Program-made: the position numbers and the translations under genes
The notes under the pieces: generated by a model
Databases searched by the model: none
Told to the model about the DNA's origin: nothing
Seen by the model: only the letters and a program-made list of their open reading frames with translations
Shown here: one piece after another, positions 1-6,670 of the stretch
Numbering within the stretch: position 1 is the first letter of the stretch
Layout of the letters: every line of letters starts with the position of its first letter
NCBI GenBank assembly: GCA_038215095.1
Contig: JBBQRG010000080.1
Span: 1 to 12,667 of the forward strand
Direction of reading: 5' to 3'
Length of the DNA stretch: 12,667 nt
Source of the DNA: DATACN01 sp038215095
GTDB taxonomy: Bacteria; Actinomycetota; Thermoleophilia; Solirubrobacterales; Thermoleophilaceae

Positions 1-22
1 CCCCCCACCGGTTCCCGGCTGA

Positions 23-38
23 CCCCCCATCCGGGGGG
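23..38. other. C6/G6 hairpin upstream of fabD
   Basis: Six consecutive C (23-28) and six consecutive G (33-38) can pair around an ATCC loop, giving a compact, very stable GC stem. It is not followed by a T-run, so it is not a standard intrinsic terminator. It could be the remains of a terminator for a gene left of the window, an attenuator for the fatty-acid operon, or chance in GC-rich DNA. I cannot choose between these. The rest of 1-90 holds no gene that I can support. Confidence 0.3.
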
Positions 39-51
39 CTACCCGTGAGTC

Positions 52-58
52 AGGGGAG
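52..58 (+). promoter_or_regulatory. Purine-rich Shine-Dalgarno-like AGGGGAG before fabD
   Basis: AGGGGAG is the only strong SD-like string upstream of fabD. It sits 4 nt before an out-of-frame ATG at 63, 14 nt before an in-frame GTG at 73, and 32 nt before the in-frame ATG at 91, which matches the usual FabD N-terminus. It therefore does not clearly decide the fabD start. A weaker AAGG (79-82) lies 8 nt before ATG 91. Confidence 0.35.
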
Positions 59-90
59 ACCAATGCCGCGCAGTGGACAAGGTTGTCTAC

Positions 91-942
91 ATGGACGCAA
101 TCTTGTTTCCCGGTCAGGGCAGTCAGGCCCCCGGCATGCGCGAGCAGGTCGAGCGTTGGCGCCCCGACCTCGTATTGATGGCGCGCGCCGCGGTGGGCGA
201 CGACCCCTTCGACCGCGCGGACGAGGGCACCCGCTTCGCCCAGCCCGCGATCTTCTGCGCGGCGCTGGCCGGCTGGCGGCGCCTGCGCGACGACTTCGAG
301 CCGGAGCTGATGGCCGGCCACTCGCTGGGGGAGATCTCGGCGCTGGTGGCCGCCGGCGCGATGGACGCCGAGGACGGCCTGAACCTCGTGGCCGCGCGCG
401 GCAGCCTGATGCAGGACGCGGCCGAGTCCGCGGGCGGCGGCGGAATGCTGGCCGTGCGCGCCACCGACCGCGAGGAGCTCGCTGAGGTCACCGCCGACAC
501 CGGCGTGACCCTCGCCAACGACAACTCTCCCGAGCAGGTCGTGCTCTCGGGGTCCGACGACGCGCTGGAGCGCGCCGAGCTCGCGCTGCGCGAGCGCGGC
601 GTGCGCGCCAAGCGCCTGCCCGTGGCCGGCGCCTTCCACTCGCCCACGATGGAGTCCGCCGTGCCGGAGTTCCGCGAGCGGCTCGGCGAGATCGAGCTGC
701 GCACCCCCTCGGTGCCCGTGTTCTCGTGCGTGACCGCCGAGCCCTTCGACGACGTGCGCGAGCGGCTGGCTCAGGCACTCACGCGGCCGGTGCGCTGGCA
801 TGACGTGATGCGCGGGCTGCAGGCCCGTGGCGCCACGCGCTTCGTGGAGACCGGTCCCGGCAAGGTGCTGACCAGCCTCGTACGCAGGTCACTCGATGGC
901 GTGGACGCGGATGCGCCCGCGCTGGAGGCGGCCCATGCCTGA
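91..942 (+). CDS. fabD: Malonyl-CoA:ACP transacylase (FabD)
   Basis: Transfers the malonyl group from malonyl-CoA to holo-ACP in the cytosol, supplying the extender unit for FAS-II. From ATG 91 the protein is 283 aa, slightly shorter than the roughly 310 aa usual for the family. It opens with the typical MDAILFPGQGSQ. The nucleophile elbow GHSLGE puts the catalytic Ser at about residue 78, an Arg that binds the malonyl carboxylate lies in the AARGSLMQ segment, and the catalytic His is in GAFHSPTM (about residue 183). I chose ATG 91 because family members begin at this motif. GTG 73 in the same frame would add six residues and is a real alternative. fabD heads the operon and its last 8 bases overlap the fabH start. 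The family assignment is secure; only the start is in doubt. Confidence 0.96.
   Translation: MDAILFPGQGSQAPGMREQVERWRPDLVLMARAAVGDDPFDRADEGTRFAQPAIFCAALAGWRRLRDDFEPELMAGHSLGEISALVAAGAMDAEDGLNLVAARGSLMQDAAESAGGGGMLAVRATDREELAEVTADTGVTLANDNSPEQVVLSGSDDALERAELALRERGVRAKRLPVAGAFHSPTMESAVPEFRERLGEIELRTPSVPVFSCVTAEPFDDVRERLAQALTRPVRWHDVMRGLQARGATRFVETGPGKVLTSLVRRSLDGVDADAPALEAAHA
924..928 (+). promoter_or_regulatory. Ribosome binding site of fabH
   Basis: GGAGG inside the 3' end of fabD lies 6 nt before ATG 935. This fixes the fabH start at 935. An upstream in-frame ATG at 896 would add a 13-residue N-terminus made of bases that encode FabD. The site also implies independent re-initiation at the fabD/fabH overlap. 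Confidence 0.75.
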
Positions 943-1942
943 GCGCTCGACACCCGAGCTCGCCACCGTGACCGCCCTGAACGGCGGTCAGCCGGCGCTG
1001 CGCACCGCGGCGATCGAGGCGGTCGCCATGGCCGTGCCCGACAACGTGGTCGGCAACGACCAGGTGGCCGAGCGCGCCGGAGTGACAGAGGACTGGATCG
1101 TGGCGCGCACCGGCGTGCGGGAGCGGCGCCACGCCGTGCCCGGCGAGCGGCTCTCGTCGCTTGCCGCAGCGGCGGGCCGCGAGGCCCTCGAGCGTGCCGG
1201 CGTGCACCCCGCAGGCGTCGACCTCGTGCTGGTGGCCACCCTGGCCGCCGACGAGCTGACCCCCAACGCCGCGCCGCTCGTGGCGCACGAGCTGGGATGC
1301 GAGTTCGCGGGCGCCTACGACGTGGGCGCCGCCTGCACCGGCTTCCTCTCGGCGCTTCACCAGGCCGCCGCCCAGGTCGAGTCCGGCCGCGTCGGCCGCG
1401 TGCTCGTGATCGGGGCGGAGATCACCAGCCGCCTCCTCGACCCCGGCGACCGCGGCACCGCCGCGCTGTTCGCCGACGGCGCCGGCGCCGCGCTGGTGGG
1501 CCCCGCCGGCGAGGAGGGCGGACGCATCGGCCCGATCTCGCTGGGAGCCGACGGCGGCGGCGCCGAGTTCATCACGGCCGGGCAAGAGGAGCGCCTCATC
1601 AAGATGAGGGGCCACGAGACCTTCCGCGAGGCCGTGCGGCGGCTTTCGGGCAGCACGCTCGAGGTGGCCGCGATGGCGGGCCTACGCCTCGACGAGATCG
1701 ACCTCTTCGTGTACCACCAGGCCAACGCGCGCATCCTCGCCGCGGTGGCCGACAAGCTCGACCTCGACCGCGACCGCGTGATCGACTGCATCGACCACTA
1801 CGGCAACACCAGCTCGGCCACGATTCCGATTGCACTGGCCGAGGCGGTCGAGACCGGGCGCCTGAACTCCGGCGACACCGCGCTGCTGGCCGCCTTCGGC
1901 GCCGGCTTCACGTGGGGAGCGGGGGTGATCGAGTGGCGCTGA
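935..1942 (+). CDS. fabH: Beta-ketoacyl-ACP synthase III (FabH)
   Basis: Starts fatty-acid synthesis by condensing an acyl-CoA primer with malonyl-ACP. It is 335 aa from ATG 935. The thiolase-fold triad is complete: Cys134 in GAACTGF, His261 in VYHQAN and Asn291 in YGNTSS. The CoA-binding segment EDWIVARTGVRERR and the DRGTAALFADGAGA segment match the family. The protein carries about 25 residues before the usual start of homology (TAAIEAVAMAVP), so GTG 968 is a possible shorter start, although the GGAGG at 924-928 favours 935. By alignment in my head with E. coli FabH, the pocket residue Phe87 is replaced by Thr (residue 109), as in mycobacterial FabH. That hints at a roomier primer pocket. 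It overlaps fabD by 8 bases and fabG by 10. Confidence 0.96.
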   Translation: MPERSTPELATVTALNGGQPALRTAAIEAVAMAVPDNVVGNDQVAERAGVTEDWIVARTGVRERRHAVPGERLSSLAAAAGREALERAGVHPAGVDLVLVATLAADELTPNAAPLVAHELGCEFAGAYDVGAACTGFLSALHQAAAQVESGRVGRVLVIGAEITSRLLDPGDRGTAALFADGAGAALVGPAGEEGGRIGPISLGADGGGAEFITAGQEERLIKMRGHETFREAVRRLSGSTLEVAAMAGLRLDEIDLFVYHQANARILAAVADKLDLDRDRVIDCIDHYGNTSSATIPIALAEAVETGRLNSGDTALLAAFGAGFTWGAGVIEWR

Positions 1943-2676
1943 ACGGACACGACGGAGGCTGCGCGCTCGTGACCGGCGCTTCGCGCGGAATCGGCGCGGC
2001 CATCGCCCGTACGCTGGCCGCCGACGGCTGGCCCGTGGGCGTGAACTACCGCTCCGACGAGGAGGGCGCCGAGCGCGTCGTGGCCGAGATCGAGGAAGCC
2101 GGTGGCAAGGCGCTTGCAATCCAGGCCGACGTGTCCGACGCGGACGCGCCCGACGAGCTGTTCAAGACGCTCGAGGAGCACTTCGGCGGCCCGGTGCTCG
2201 TGCTCGTGAACAACGCCGGCGTGCGCGCCGACGCGCTGTCGCCCCAGATCGACGACGAGGCGTGGGCGCGCGTGCTCGACACCAACCTCTCCGCTGCCTT
2301 CCGCACCACCCGCCGCGCACTCAAGCCGATGATGCGCGCGCGCTTCGGCCGGATCGTGAACATCGCCTCGGTGGTCGGCCAGCGGGCCAACCCCGGCCAG
2401 GCCAACTACGCGGCCTCGAAGGCGGGCCTTGTGGCCCTCACCGCGACGGTGGCGGCCGAGGTGGCGCGGCGCTCGATCACCGTGAACGCGGTGGCGCCCG
2501 GCCTCGTGGAGACGGAGATGACGGATGGCATCGGCGACGCCCTCCTCGAGGCCGTTCCGGCCCGCCGGGCGGGCACCCCGGAGGAGGTAGCCGCCTGCGT
2601 GCGCTTCCTAGCCTCCGACGACGCCGCATACGTGAACGGCACCACCCTGACAGTCGACGGCGGAATGACCGCCTGA
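1933..2676 (+). CDS. fabG: 3-oxoacyl-ACP reductase (FabG)
   Basis: NADPH-dependent reduction of 3-ketoacyl-ACP to 3-hydroxyacyl-ACP, the first reductive step of FAS-II. The protein is 247 aa from GTG 1933, the normal FabG length. It is a classical short-chain dehydrogenase: Rossmann motif TGASRGIG (14-21), NNAG (93-96), and the catalytic tetrad Asn118, Ser146, Tyr159 and Lys163 (YAASK). Arg18 and Arg40 fit the NADPH preference. The C-terminus ends in the conserved VNGTTLTVDGGM segment. The frame stays open far upstream into fabH, but homology begins only after GTG 1933, which overlaps the fabH stop by 10 bases and follows a G-rich weak SD (1921-1925). acpP lies immediately downstream. The position between fabH and acpP fits FAS-II use rather than another SDR role. 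Confidence 0.95.
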   Translation: MALNGHDGGCALVTGASRGIGAAIARTLAADGWPVGVNYRSDEEGAERVVAEIEEAGGKALAIQADVSDADAPDELFKTLEEHFGGPVLVLVNNAGVRADALSPQIDDEAWARVLDTNLSAAFRTTRRALKPMMRARFGRIVNIASVVGQRANPGQANYAASKAGLVALTATVAAEVARRSITVNAVAPGLVETEMTDGIGDALLEAVPARRAGTPEEVAACVRFLASDDAAYVNGTTLTVDGGMTA

Positions 2677-2678
2677 AT

Positions 2679-2683
2679 GGAGG
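2679..2683 (+). promoter_or_regulatory. Ribosome binding site deciding the acpP start
   Basis: GGAGG lies 5 nt before ATG 2689. An in-frame ATG at 2677 directly follows the fabG stop but would sit inside this Shine-Dalgarno sequence and has none of its own. The true acpP start is therefore 2689. It is among the clearest SDs in the window, in keeping with the high ACP expression known in bacteria. Confidence 0.85.
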
Positions 2684-2688
2684 AAACG

Positions 2689-2937
2689 ATGAGCACCACC
2701 ATCAGCAAGGAGCAGATCGAGGAGCGCGTCTTCAAGGCGCTCGAGGAGTTCGGCGCGGAGCCGGACCAGATCAGCCGCGACGCCGAGTTCGAGGCTCTTG
2801 ACGTGGACTCGCTCGACCTGGTCGAGCTGGCCCAGATCGTCGAGGACGACTACGGCGTGCAGCTCAAGGGCGAGGACATGGAGAACCTGAAGACGGTCGG
2901 CGAGGCCGTGGACCTGGTGGTGGCCAAGGCGGCATGA
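2689..2937 (+). CDS. acpP: Acyl carrier protein (AcpP)
   Basis: Carries growing acyl chains as thioesters on a 4'-phosphopantetheine arm. It is 82 aa from ATG 2689, very acidic, and predicted as a four-helix bundle. The attachment site is Ser41 in the canonical DSLD motif (ALDVDSLDLVEL), at the start of recognition helix II. The acidic run that follows (ELAQIVEDD) is the surface that FAS enzymes dock to. The start is set by the GGAGG at 2679-2683; ATG 2677 would add only four residues. It lies between fabG and fabF, as in many bacteria, and its stop overlaps the fabF start in an ATGA junction. It needs a phosphopantetheinyl transferase, which is not seen in this window. Its cofactor comes from CoA, whose synthesis starts with the nearby coaX product. 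Confidence 0.97.
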   Translation: MSTTISKEQIEERVFKALEEFGAEPDQISRDAEFEALDVDSLDLVELAQIVEDDYGVQLKGEDMENLKTVGEAVDLVVAKAA

Positions 2938-4136
2938 CCCGCTCTGTCGTAATCACCGGAGTCGGCGCCGTGACCCCGCTGGGGAACGGCGCCCGCACCC
3001 TGCACGAGCGCTGGTGCGCCGGCAACTCGGGCATCGAGGACGGCTTCGGCCGCTGCTCGGAGTTCGAGCCCAAGGAGCAGCTCAGCATCAAGGAGGTGCG
3101 CCGCTCCGACCGCTTCACGCAGCTGGCGCTCGCCGCGGCCGGCGAGGCGCTGGAGGATGCCGGCTGGGAGGACGGCAAGCCCCCGGCCGACCCCGGCCGG
3201 GCAGCGTGCGTGATCGGCACCGGCATCGGCGGCATCGGCACGCTCGAAAAGCAGCACCTGGTGCTCCAGGAGGAGGGCGCCGACCGGATCTCGCCGCTGG
3301 CGATCCCGTTGCTGATGGCGAACGCCGCCTCGGGCGTCGTTGCCATGAAGCACGACCTCCAGGGCCAGTCCTTTGGCACGGTCTCCGCCTGCGCGGCAGG
3401 GGCCCACGCGATCGGGACCGCCATGCGCATGATCCAGTACGGCGACGCCGACGTGGCGGTCACCGGCGGCAGCGAGTCGTCGCTCACGCCGCTCGCCACA
3501 GCGGCCTTCGGCCGCATGGACGCGATGTCCGACTGCGGCGTGTCGCGCCCCTTCGACCGCCGCCGCGACGGCTTCGTGATGGGCGAGGGCGCAGGCGTGT
3601 TGGTGCTGGAGGAGGAGGAATCGGCGCGTGCGCGCGGTGCCCGGGTGCTCGGCCGCATGCTGGGCTTCGGCGCAAGCTCGGACGCCCACCACCTGACCGC
3701 GCCGGACCCGTCCGGCCGCGGCGCCTCGCGGGCGATCGAGTGCGCCCTGGCCGACGCGGGCGCCGAGCCGCGTGACGTGATCTACGTGAACGCGCACGGC
3801 ACCTCGACGCCGCTGAACGATCGCTCGGAGACCGAGGCGATCAAGGCTGCGCTCGGCGACCGCGCGCATGAGCTGCCCGTGAGCTCGACGAAGTCGGCGA
3901 TCGGCCACCTGCTCGGCGCCGCGGGCGCCGTGGAGGCGATCGCCACCCTGCTGGCGCTGCGCGATCGCGTGGCGCCGCCGACCCTGAACTACGAGGAGCC
4001 CGACGAGGGCCTCGACCTCGACTACGTGCCCGGCGAGGCGCGCGCGCTGCAGAACGGCGACTCGCGCGCCATCGGCCTCTCGAACTCATTCGGGTTCGGT
4101 GGCCACAACGCCGTGCTCTGCCTGGAGGCTCTATGA
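2934..4136 (+). CDS. fabF: Beta-ketoacyl-ACP synthase II (FabF)
   Basis: Condenses acyl-ACP with malonyl-ACP in each elongation round. It is 400 aa, near the usual 410. The decarboxylating-condensing triad is Cys153 (VSACAAGAH), His288 (VNAHGTSTPLND) and His325 (SAIGHLLGAAGA), with the supporting Lys320. The C-terminal GFGGHN loop and the gating Phe386 before it are present. Residues typical of chain-length-factor or non-catalytic KS partners are absent, so this is an active KAS. Mycobacteria place two KAS genes (kasA and kasB) at this spot; here only one is found. It is joined to acpP upstream and to the carboxyltransferase downstream by 4-base ATGA overlaps. Confidence 0.96.
   Translation: MTRSVVITGVGAVTPLGNGARTLHERWCAGNSGIEDGFGRCSEFEPKEQLSIKEVRRSDRFTQLALAAAGEALEDAGWEDGKPPADPGRAACVIGTGIGGIGTLEKQHLVLQEEGADRISPLAIPLLMANAASGVVAMKHDLQGQSFGTVSACAAGAHAIGTAMRMIQYGDADVAVTGGSESSLTPLATAAFGRMDAMSDCGVSRPFDRRRDGFVMGEGAGVLVLEEEESARARGARVLGRMLGFGASSDAHHLTAPDPSGRGASRAIECALADAGAEPRDVIYVNAHGTSTPLNDRSETEAIKAALGDRAHELPVSSTKSAIGHLLGAAGAVEAIATLLALRDRVAPPTLNYEEPDEGLDLDYVPGEARALQNGDSRAIGLSNSFGFGGHNAVLCLEAL
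4124..4128 (+). promoter_or_regulatory. Ribosome binding site of the carboxyltransferase gene
   Basis: GGAGG within the last codons of fabF lies 4 nt before ATG 4133. It supports the start at the ATGA overlap and suggests that ribosomes can load here in addition to reading through from fabF. Confidence 0.7.
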
Positions 4137-5614
4137 AGCCAGTAGCCGTCGCCCCACCCGCTCCGGCGTCGCAGCCGCAGGAGGAGAAGAGCGCGAAGCT
4201 CGGCCCGCGCGAGCGGCTGGAGCTGCTCTGCGACCCGGGCTCCCTTCAAGTCATTCGCTCAACGGTCGGCCCGGCCCGGCCGAGCCGTCGCAGTACCCCC
4301 GGCGACGGCGTTGTGGGGGCGGCCGGCACCGTGGCCGGCCGTCCCATCTACTGCTACGCCCAGGACCAGAGCTTCGCCGGCGGCTCCCTGGGCGCCGCTC
4401 ACGCGGAGACGATCGTGCGCGTGATGCAGCTCGCCGGCCGGGCGCAGGTCCCGGTGGTGGGCTTCGTGGAGTCGGGCGGCGCCCGCATGGATGACGGCAT
4501 CGCCGCGCTGGGCGGCTACGGGCGCATCTTCCGCGAGACCGTGGCGCTGTCCGGCCGCGTGCCGCAGATCTCGATCATCTCCGGCGTGTCAGCCGGCGGC
4601 GGCGCCTACTCGCCCGCGCTGAACGACTTCGTGATCATGACCGAGGACTCGAGCATGTTCCTGACGGGCCCCGGCGTGGTGCGCGAGGTCACGGGCGAGG
4701 ACGTGGACGCGGCCGAGCTCGGCGGACCGCGCGTGCATTCGCGCAACGGCGTCTGCCAGTTCGTGACCCACGACGAGCCGGCCGCCGCCGAGCTTGCCCG
4801 CGACCTGCTCGCCCACCTGCCCCAGCACGCGGGCGAGGAGCCGCCGCGCACCGTCCCCGTCAGGCCCTCGGCCCCCAACCCGGGCGCCCCGGTGCCGACC
4901 GAACAGCGCAAGGTCTACGACGTGCGCGACGTGGTGGCGGCCCTGGTTGACGAGGGCGAGCTGCTCGAGGTCTCAGAGCGCTGGGCGCGCAACATGGTCA
5001 CCGGCTTCTCCCGCATCGGCGGGCGGCCGGTCGGCGTGATCGCCAACCAGCCCTGGTACCTCGGCGGCGTGATCGACGCGAGCGCGGCGCAGAAGGCCGC
5101 GCGCTTCGTGCGCACCTGCAACTCCTACGGGCTGCCGCTCGTGGTCCTGGTCGACACGCCCGGCTTCCTCCCGGGCACCAAGCAGGAGGGCCTGGGCGTG
5201 ATCCGGCACGGCGCCAAGCTGCTGCACGCGTTCGCGGAGGCCGTGGTGCCGAAGCTGACCGTGGTGCTGCGCAAGGCCTTCGGCGGCGGCTACATCACGA
5301 TGAACTCGAAGGACCTCGGCGCCGACCTGGCGCTTGCCTGGCCCGACGCCGAGATCGGGATCATGGGCCCGGCGCAGGCTGTGGGAATCGTGCACAAGCG
5401 CGAGCTCGCCGACGCGGAGGACCCGGAGGCAAAGCGCGACGAGCTCGCCGCGGCCTACGCGGAGGAGCACGTGTCGGCGAGGATCGCCGCCCGCGACGGC
5501 CACATCGACGAGCTGGTCGAGCCCACCGAGACCCGCGCGCGGCTCGAGTCGGCGCTGGCGGCGATGGCGCCCGCCGGGCGCCACGGCAACGGCCTCGGCA
5601 ACGTGCCGCTGTGA
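4133..5614 (+). CDS. Acyl-CoA carboxylase beta (carboxyltransferase) subunit, PccB/AccD family
   Basis: Transfers CO2 from carboxybiotin to an acyl-CoA, most likely acetyl-CoA to make the malonyl-CoA used by FabD. It is 493 aa with two crotonase-like halves. The N-half holds GVSAGGGAYSPAL (151-163) and FLTGPGVV (176-183). A Pro-rich linker follows (about 232-258). The C-half holds DTPGFLPGT (341-349) and RKAFGGGYITM (380-390), whose glycines form the oxyanion holes. There is no N-terminal zinc finger, so this is the actinobacterial PccB-like type, not E. coli AccD. The position matching the specificity residue 422 of the Streptomyces enzymes is Ile388, as in the broad acetyl-CoA-accepting AccB rather than the Asp of PccB. 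Its place in the FAS operon recalls mycobacterial accD6. The biotinylated alpha subunit must be encoded elsewhere. The exact substrate is inferred. Confidence 0.92.
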   Translation: MKPVAVAPPAPASQPQEEKSAKLGPRERLELLCDPGSLQVIRSTVGPARPSRRSTPGDGVVGAAGTVAGRPIYCYAQDQSFAGGSLGAAHAETIVRVMQLAGRAQVPVVGFVESGGARMDDGIAALGGYGRIFRETVALSGRVPQISIISGVSAGGGAYSPALNDFVIMTEDSSMFLTGPGVVREVTGEDVDAAELGGPRVHSRNGVCQFVTHDEPAAAELARDLLAHLPQHAGEEPPRTVPVRPSAPNPGAPVPTEQRKVYDVRDVVAALVDEGELLEVSERWARNMVTGFSRIGGRPVGVIANQPWYLGGVIDASAAQKAARFVRTCNSYGLPLVVLVDTPGFLPGTKQEGLGVIRHGAKLLHAFAEAVVPKLTVVLRKAFGGGYITMNSKDLGADLALAWPDAEIGIMGPAQAVGIVHKRELADAEDPEAKRDELAAAYAEEHVSARIAARDGHIDELVEPTETRARLESALAAMAPAGRHGNGLGNVPL

Positions 5615-6201
5615 TCGGCACCTATGTCGCACTCGGCGACAGCTTCACCGCGGGCCTCGACCCGACGGGCGAGTTCCGCTGGGCCGACGAGGTCGCGCGT
5701 GCGCTGCCGGGCGCGCACTACGAGAACCTCGCCTCGATCGGTGCCACCAGCCAGGACGTCGAGCAGTTCCAGCTGCCTGAGGCGTTGGCGCTCGAGCCCG
5801 ACCTCGTCACGCTCGTGTGCGGCGCGAATGACGTACTCGAGTCCGTGCGCCCGGATCCCGCCGAGTACGCCATGCGCCTGCTGCGCATGTTCAGCCGCAT
5901 CCGCGCCGAGGCGCCCGAGGCGGTCGTGATGAGCGTGAGCTATCCGGACCTTTCCCGCTTCGTGGCGCTGCGGCCGCGCAGCGCGGCCCGCGTGAGGCGC
6001 GGCATGGAGCTCTACAACGCGGCGCTGCGCAGCGTGGCCCGCCGCCGGGGCGTGGTCGTCCTGGAGGCCGCCGCACATCCCCAGGCGGACGACCGCGGCA
6101 ATTTCGCCGACGACGGATTCCACGCCTCGGCGGAGGGCCACAGGCGCATCGCCGCGGGAGTCATAAACGAGTTGAGGAGGGTGCATGAGCGTGTTTGCTA
6201 G
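5611..6201 (+). CDS. SGNH/GDSL-family hydrolase, probable cytosolic esterase or thioesterase
   Basis: A 196-aa serine hydrolase of the SGNH (GDSL) superfamily. All four blocks are present: Ser11 in ALGDSFTAG (block I), Gly44 in NLASIGATS (II), Asn73 in CGANDV (III), and Asp168/His171 in DDGFHASAEGH (V). It has no signal peptide or membrane segment, because homology starts at residue 3, so it should act in the cytosol. The family includes esterases, lysophospholipases and acyl-thioesterases such as E. coli TesA, which is exported, so the substrate cannot be read from sequence. The start GTG 5611 overlaps the carboxyltransferase stop (GTGA), and the 3' end overlaps maoC by 17 bases, so it is fully embedded in the FAS-II operon. 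That context suggests acyl-ACP, acyl-CoA or lipid deacylation, but this is inference. The family call is secure and the function open. Confidence 0.88.
   Translation: MIGTYVALGDSFTAGLDPTGEFRWADEVARALPGAHYENLASIGATSQDVEQFQLPEALALEPDLVTLVCGANDVLESVRPDPAEYAMRLLRMFSRIRAEAPEAVVMSVSYPDLSRFVALRPRSAARVRRGMELYNAALRSVARRRGVVVLEAAAHPQADDRGNFADDGFHASAEGHRRIAAGVINELRRVHERVC
6174..6180 (+). promoter_or_regulatory. Ribosome binding site of maoC
   Basis: GAGGAGG lies 4 nt before ATG 6185, within the last codons of the SGNH hydrolase. It is a near-perfect SD and fixes the maoC start despite the 17-base overlap with the upstream gene. Confidence 0.8.
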
Positions 6202-6670
6202 CCACTTCGAGGAGATCGAGGCGGGTGATCGCTTCACCACGAGGGGCCGCACCATCACGGAGGCCGACATCGTCGGCTTCGCCGCGCTGACGGGGGACAC
6301 CCACCCGCAGCACACCGATGCCGAGTGGGCGGCCGCCGGCCGCTTCGGCGAGCGCATCGCGCACGGGCTGCTGGTGCTGTCCTACGCGGCGGGCCTGGTG
6401 CCGTTCGACCCCGACCGCGTGGTCGCGCTGCGGCGCGTGGGCGACGCCACCTTCAAGGCGCCCGTGCGGATCGGCGACACGATCCACGTGGAGGGCTCGG
6501 TCGAGGACAAGCGCGAGCTCGACGAGGGCCACGGCCTCGTGACCTGCCGCTGGCGGGTGCTGAACCAGCGCGGCAAGCTCGTCGCGCGTGTGTCCGTGGA
6601 TGCGGTTTGGAAGCGGGAGTCCGTGCCCGAGCCTGTCGTTTCGTCCGAGCGCGAACCGGTGTTGATCTGA
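6185..6670 (+). CDS. MaoC-family (hot-dog) dehydratase, likely the FAS-II 3-hydroxyacyl-ACP dehydratase
   Basis: Predicted to remove water from 3-hydroxyacyl-ACP to give trans-2-enoyl-ACP, or to run the reverse hydration. It is 161 aa, a single hot-dog domain. The hydratase-2 region reads FAALTGDTHPQH, with the catalytic pair Asp38 and His43 at the same five-residue spacing as in PhaJ enzymes. The motif Asn is His40 here. The substrate-wall segment RIAHGLLVLSYAAGL (57-71) follows. The last 20 residues or so are polar and look disordered. No fabZ or fabA occurs in the window, and this gene directly precedes the enoyl reductase, so it is the natural candidate for the missing dehydration step, as HadB is in mycobacteria. 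Unlike the Had enzymes, no second subunit lies beside it, so it may act as a homodimer. The MaoC fold is certain; the ACP substrate is inferred. Confidence 0.88.
   Translation: MSVFASHFEEIEAGDRFTTRGRTITEADIVGFAALTGDTHPQHTDAEWAAAGRFGERIAHGLLVLSYAAGLVPFDPDRVVALRRVGDATFKAPVRIGDTIHVEGSVEDKRELDEGHGLVTCRWRVLNQRGKLVARVSVDAVWKRESVPEPVVSSEREPVLI

Noticed and set aside
1297..1932. Upstream in-frame extension of fabG into fabH
   Set aside because: The extension is an Arg/Gly-rich out-of-frame reading of fabH. FabG homology and length fit the GTG at 1933.
2850..3908. Long minus-strand open frame opposite acpP and fabF
   Set aside because: Its composition is biased and motif-free, and it is antisense to FabF with its full catalytic triad. 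It is a GC-rich shadow.
6325..6669. Upstream in-frame extension of fabI into maoC
   Set aside because: The added residues are an out-of-frame reading of maoC. The InhA/FabI family starts at MLLDGK, encoded from ATG 6670.
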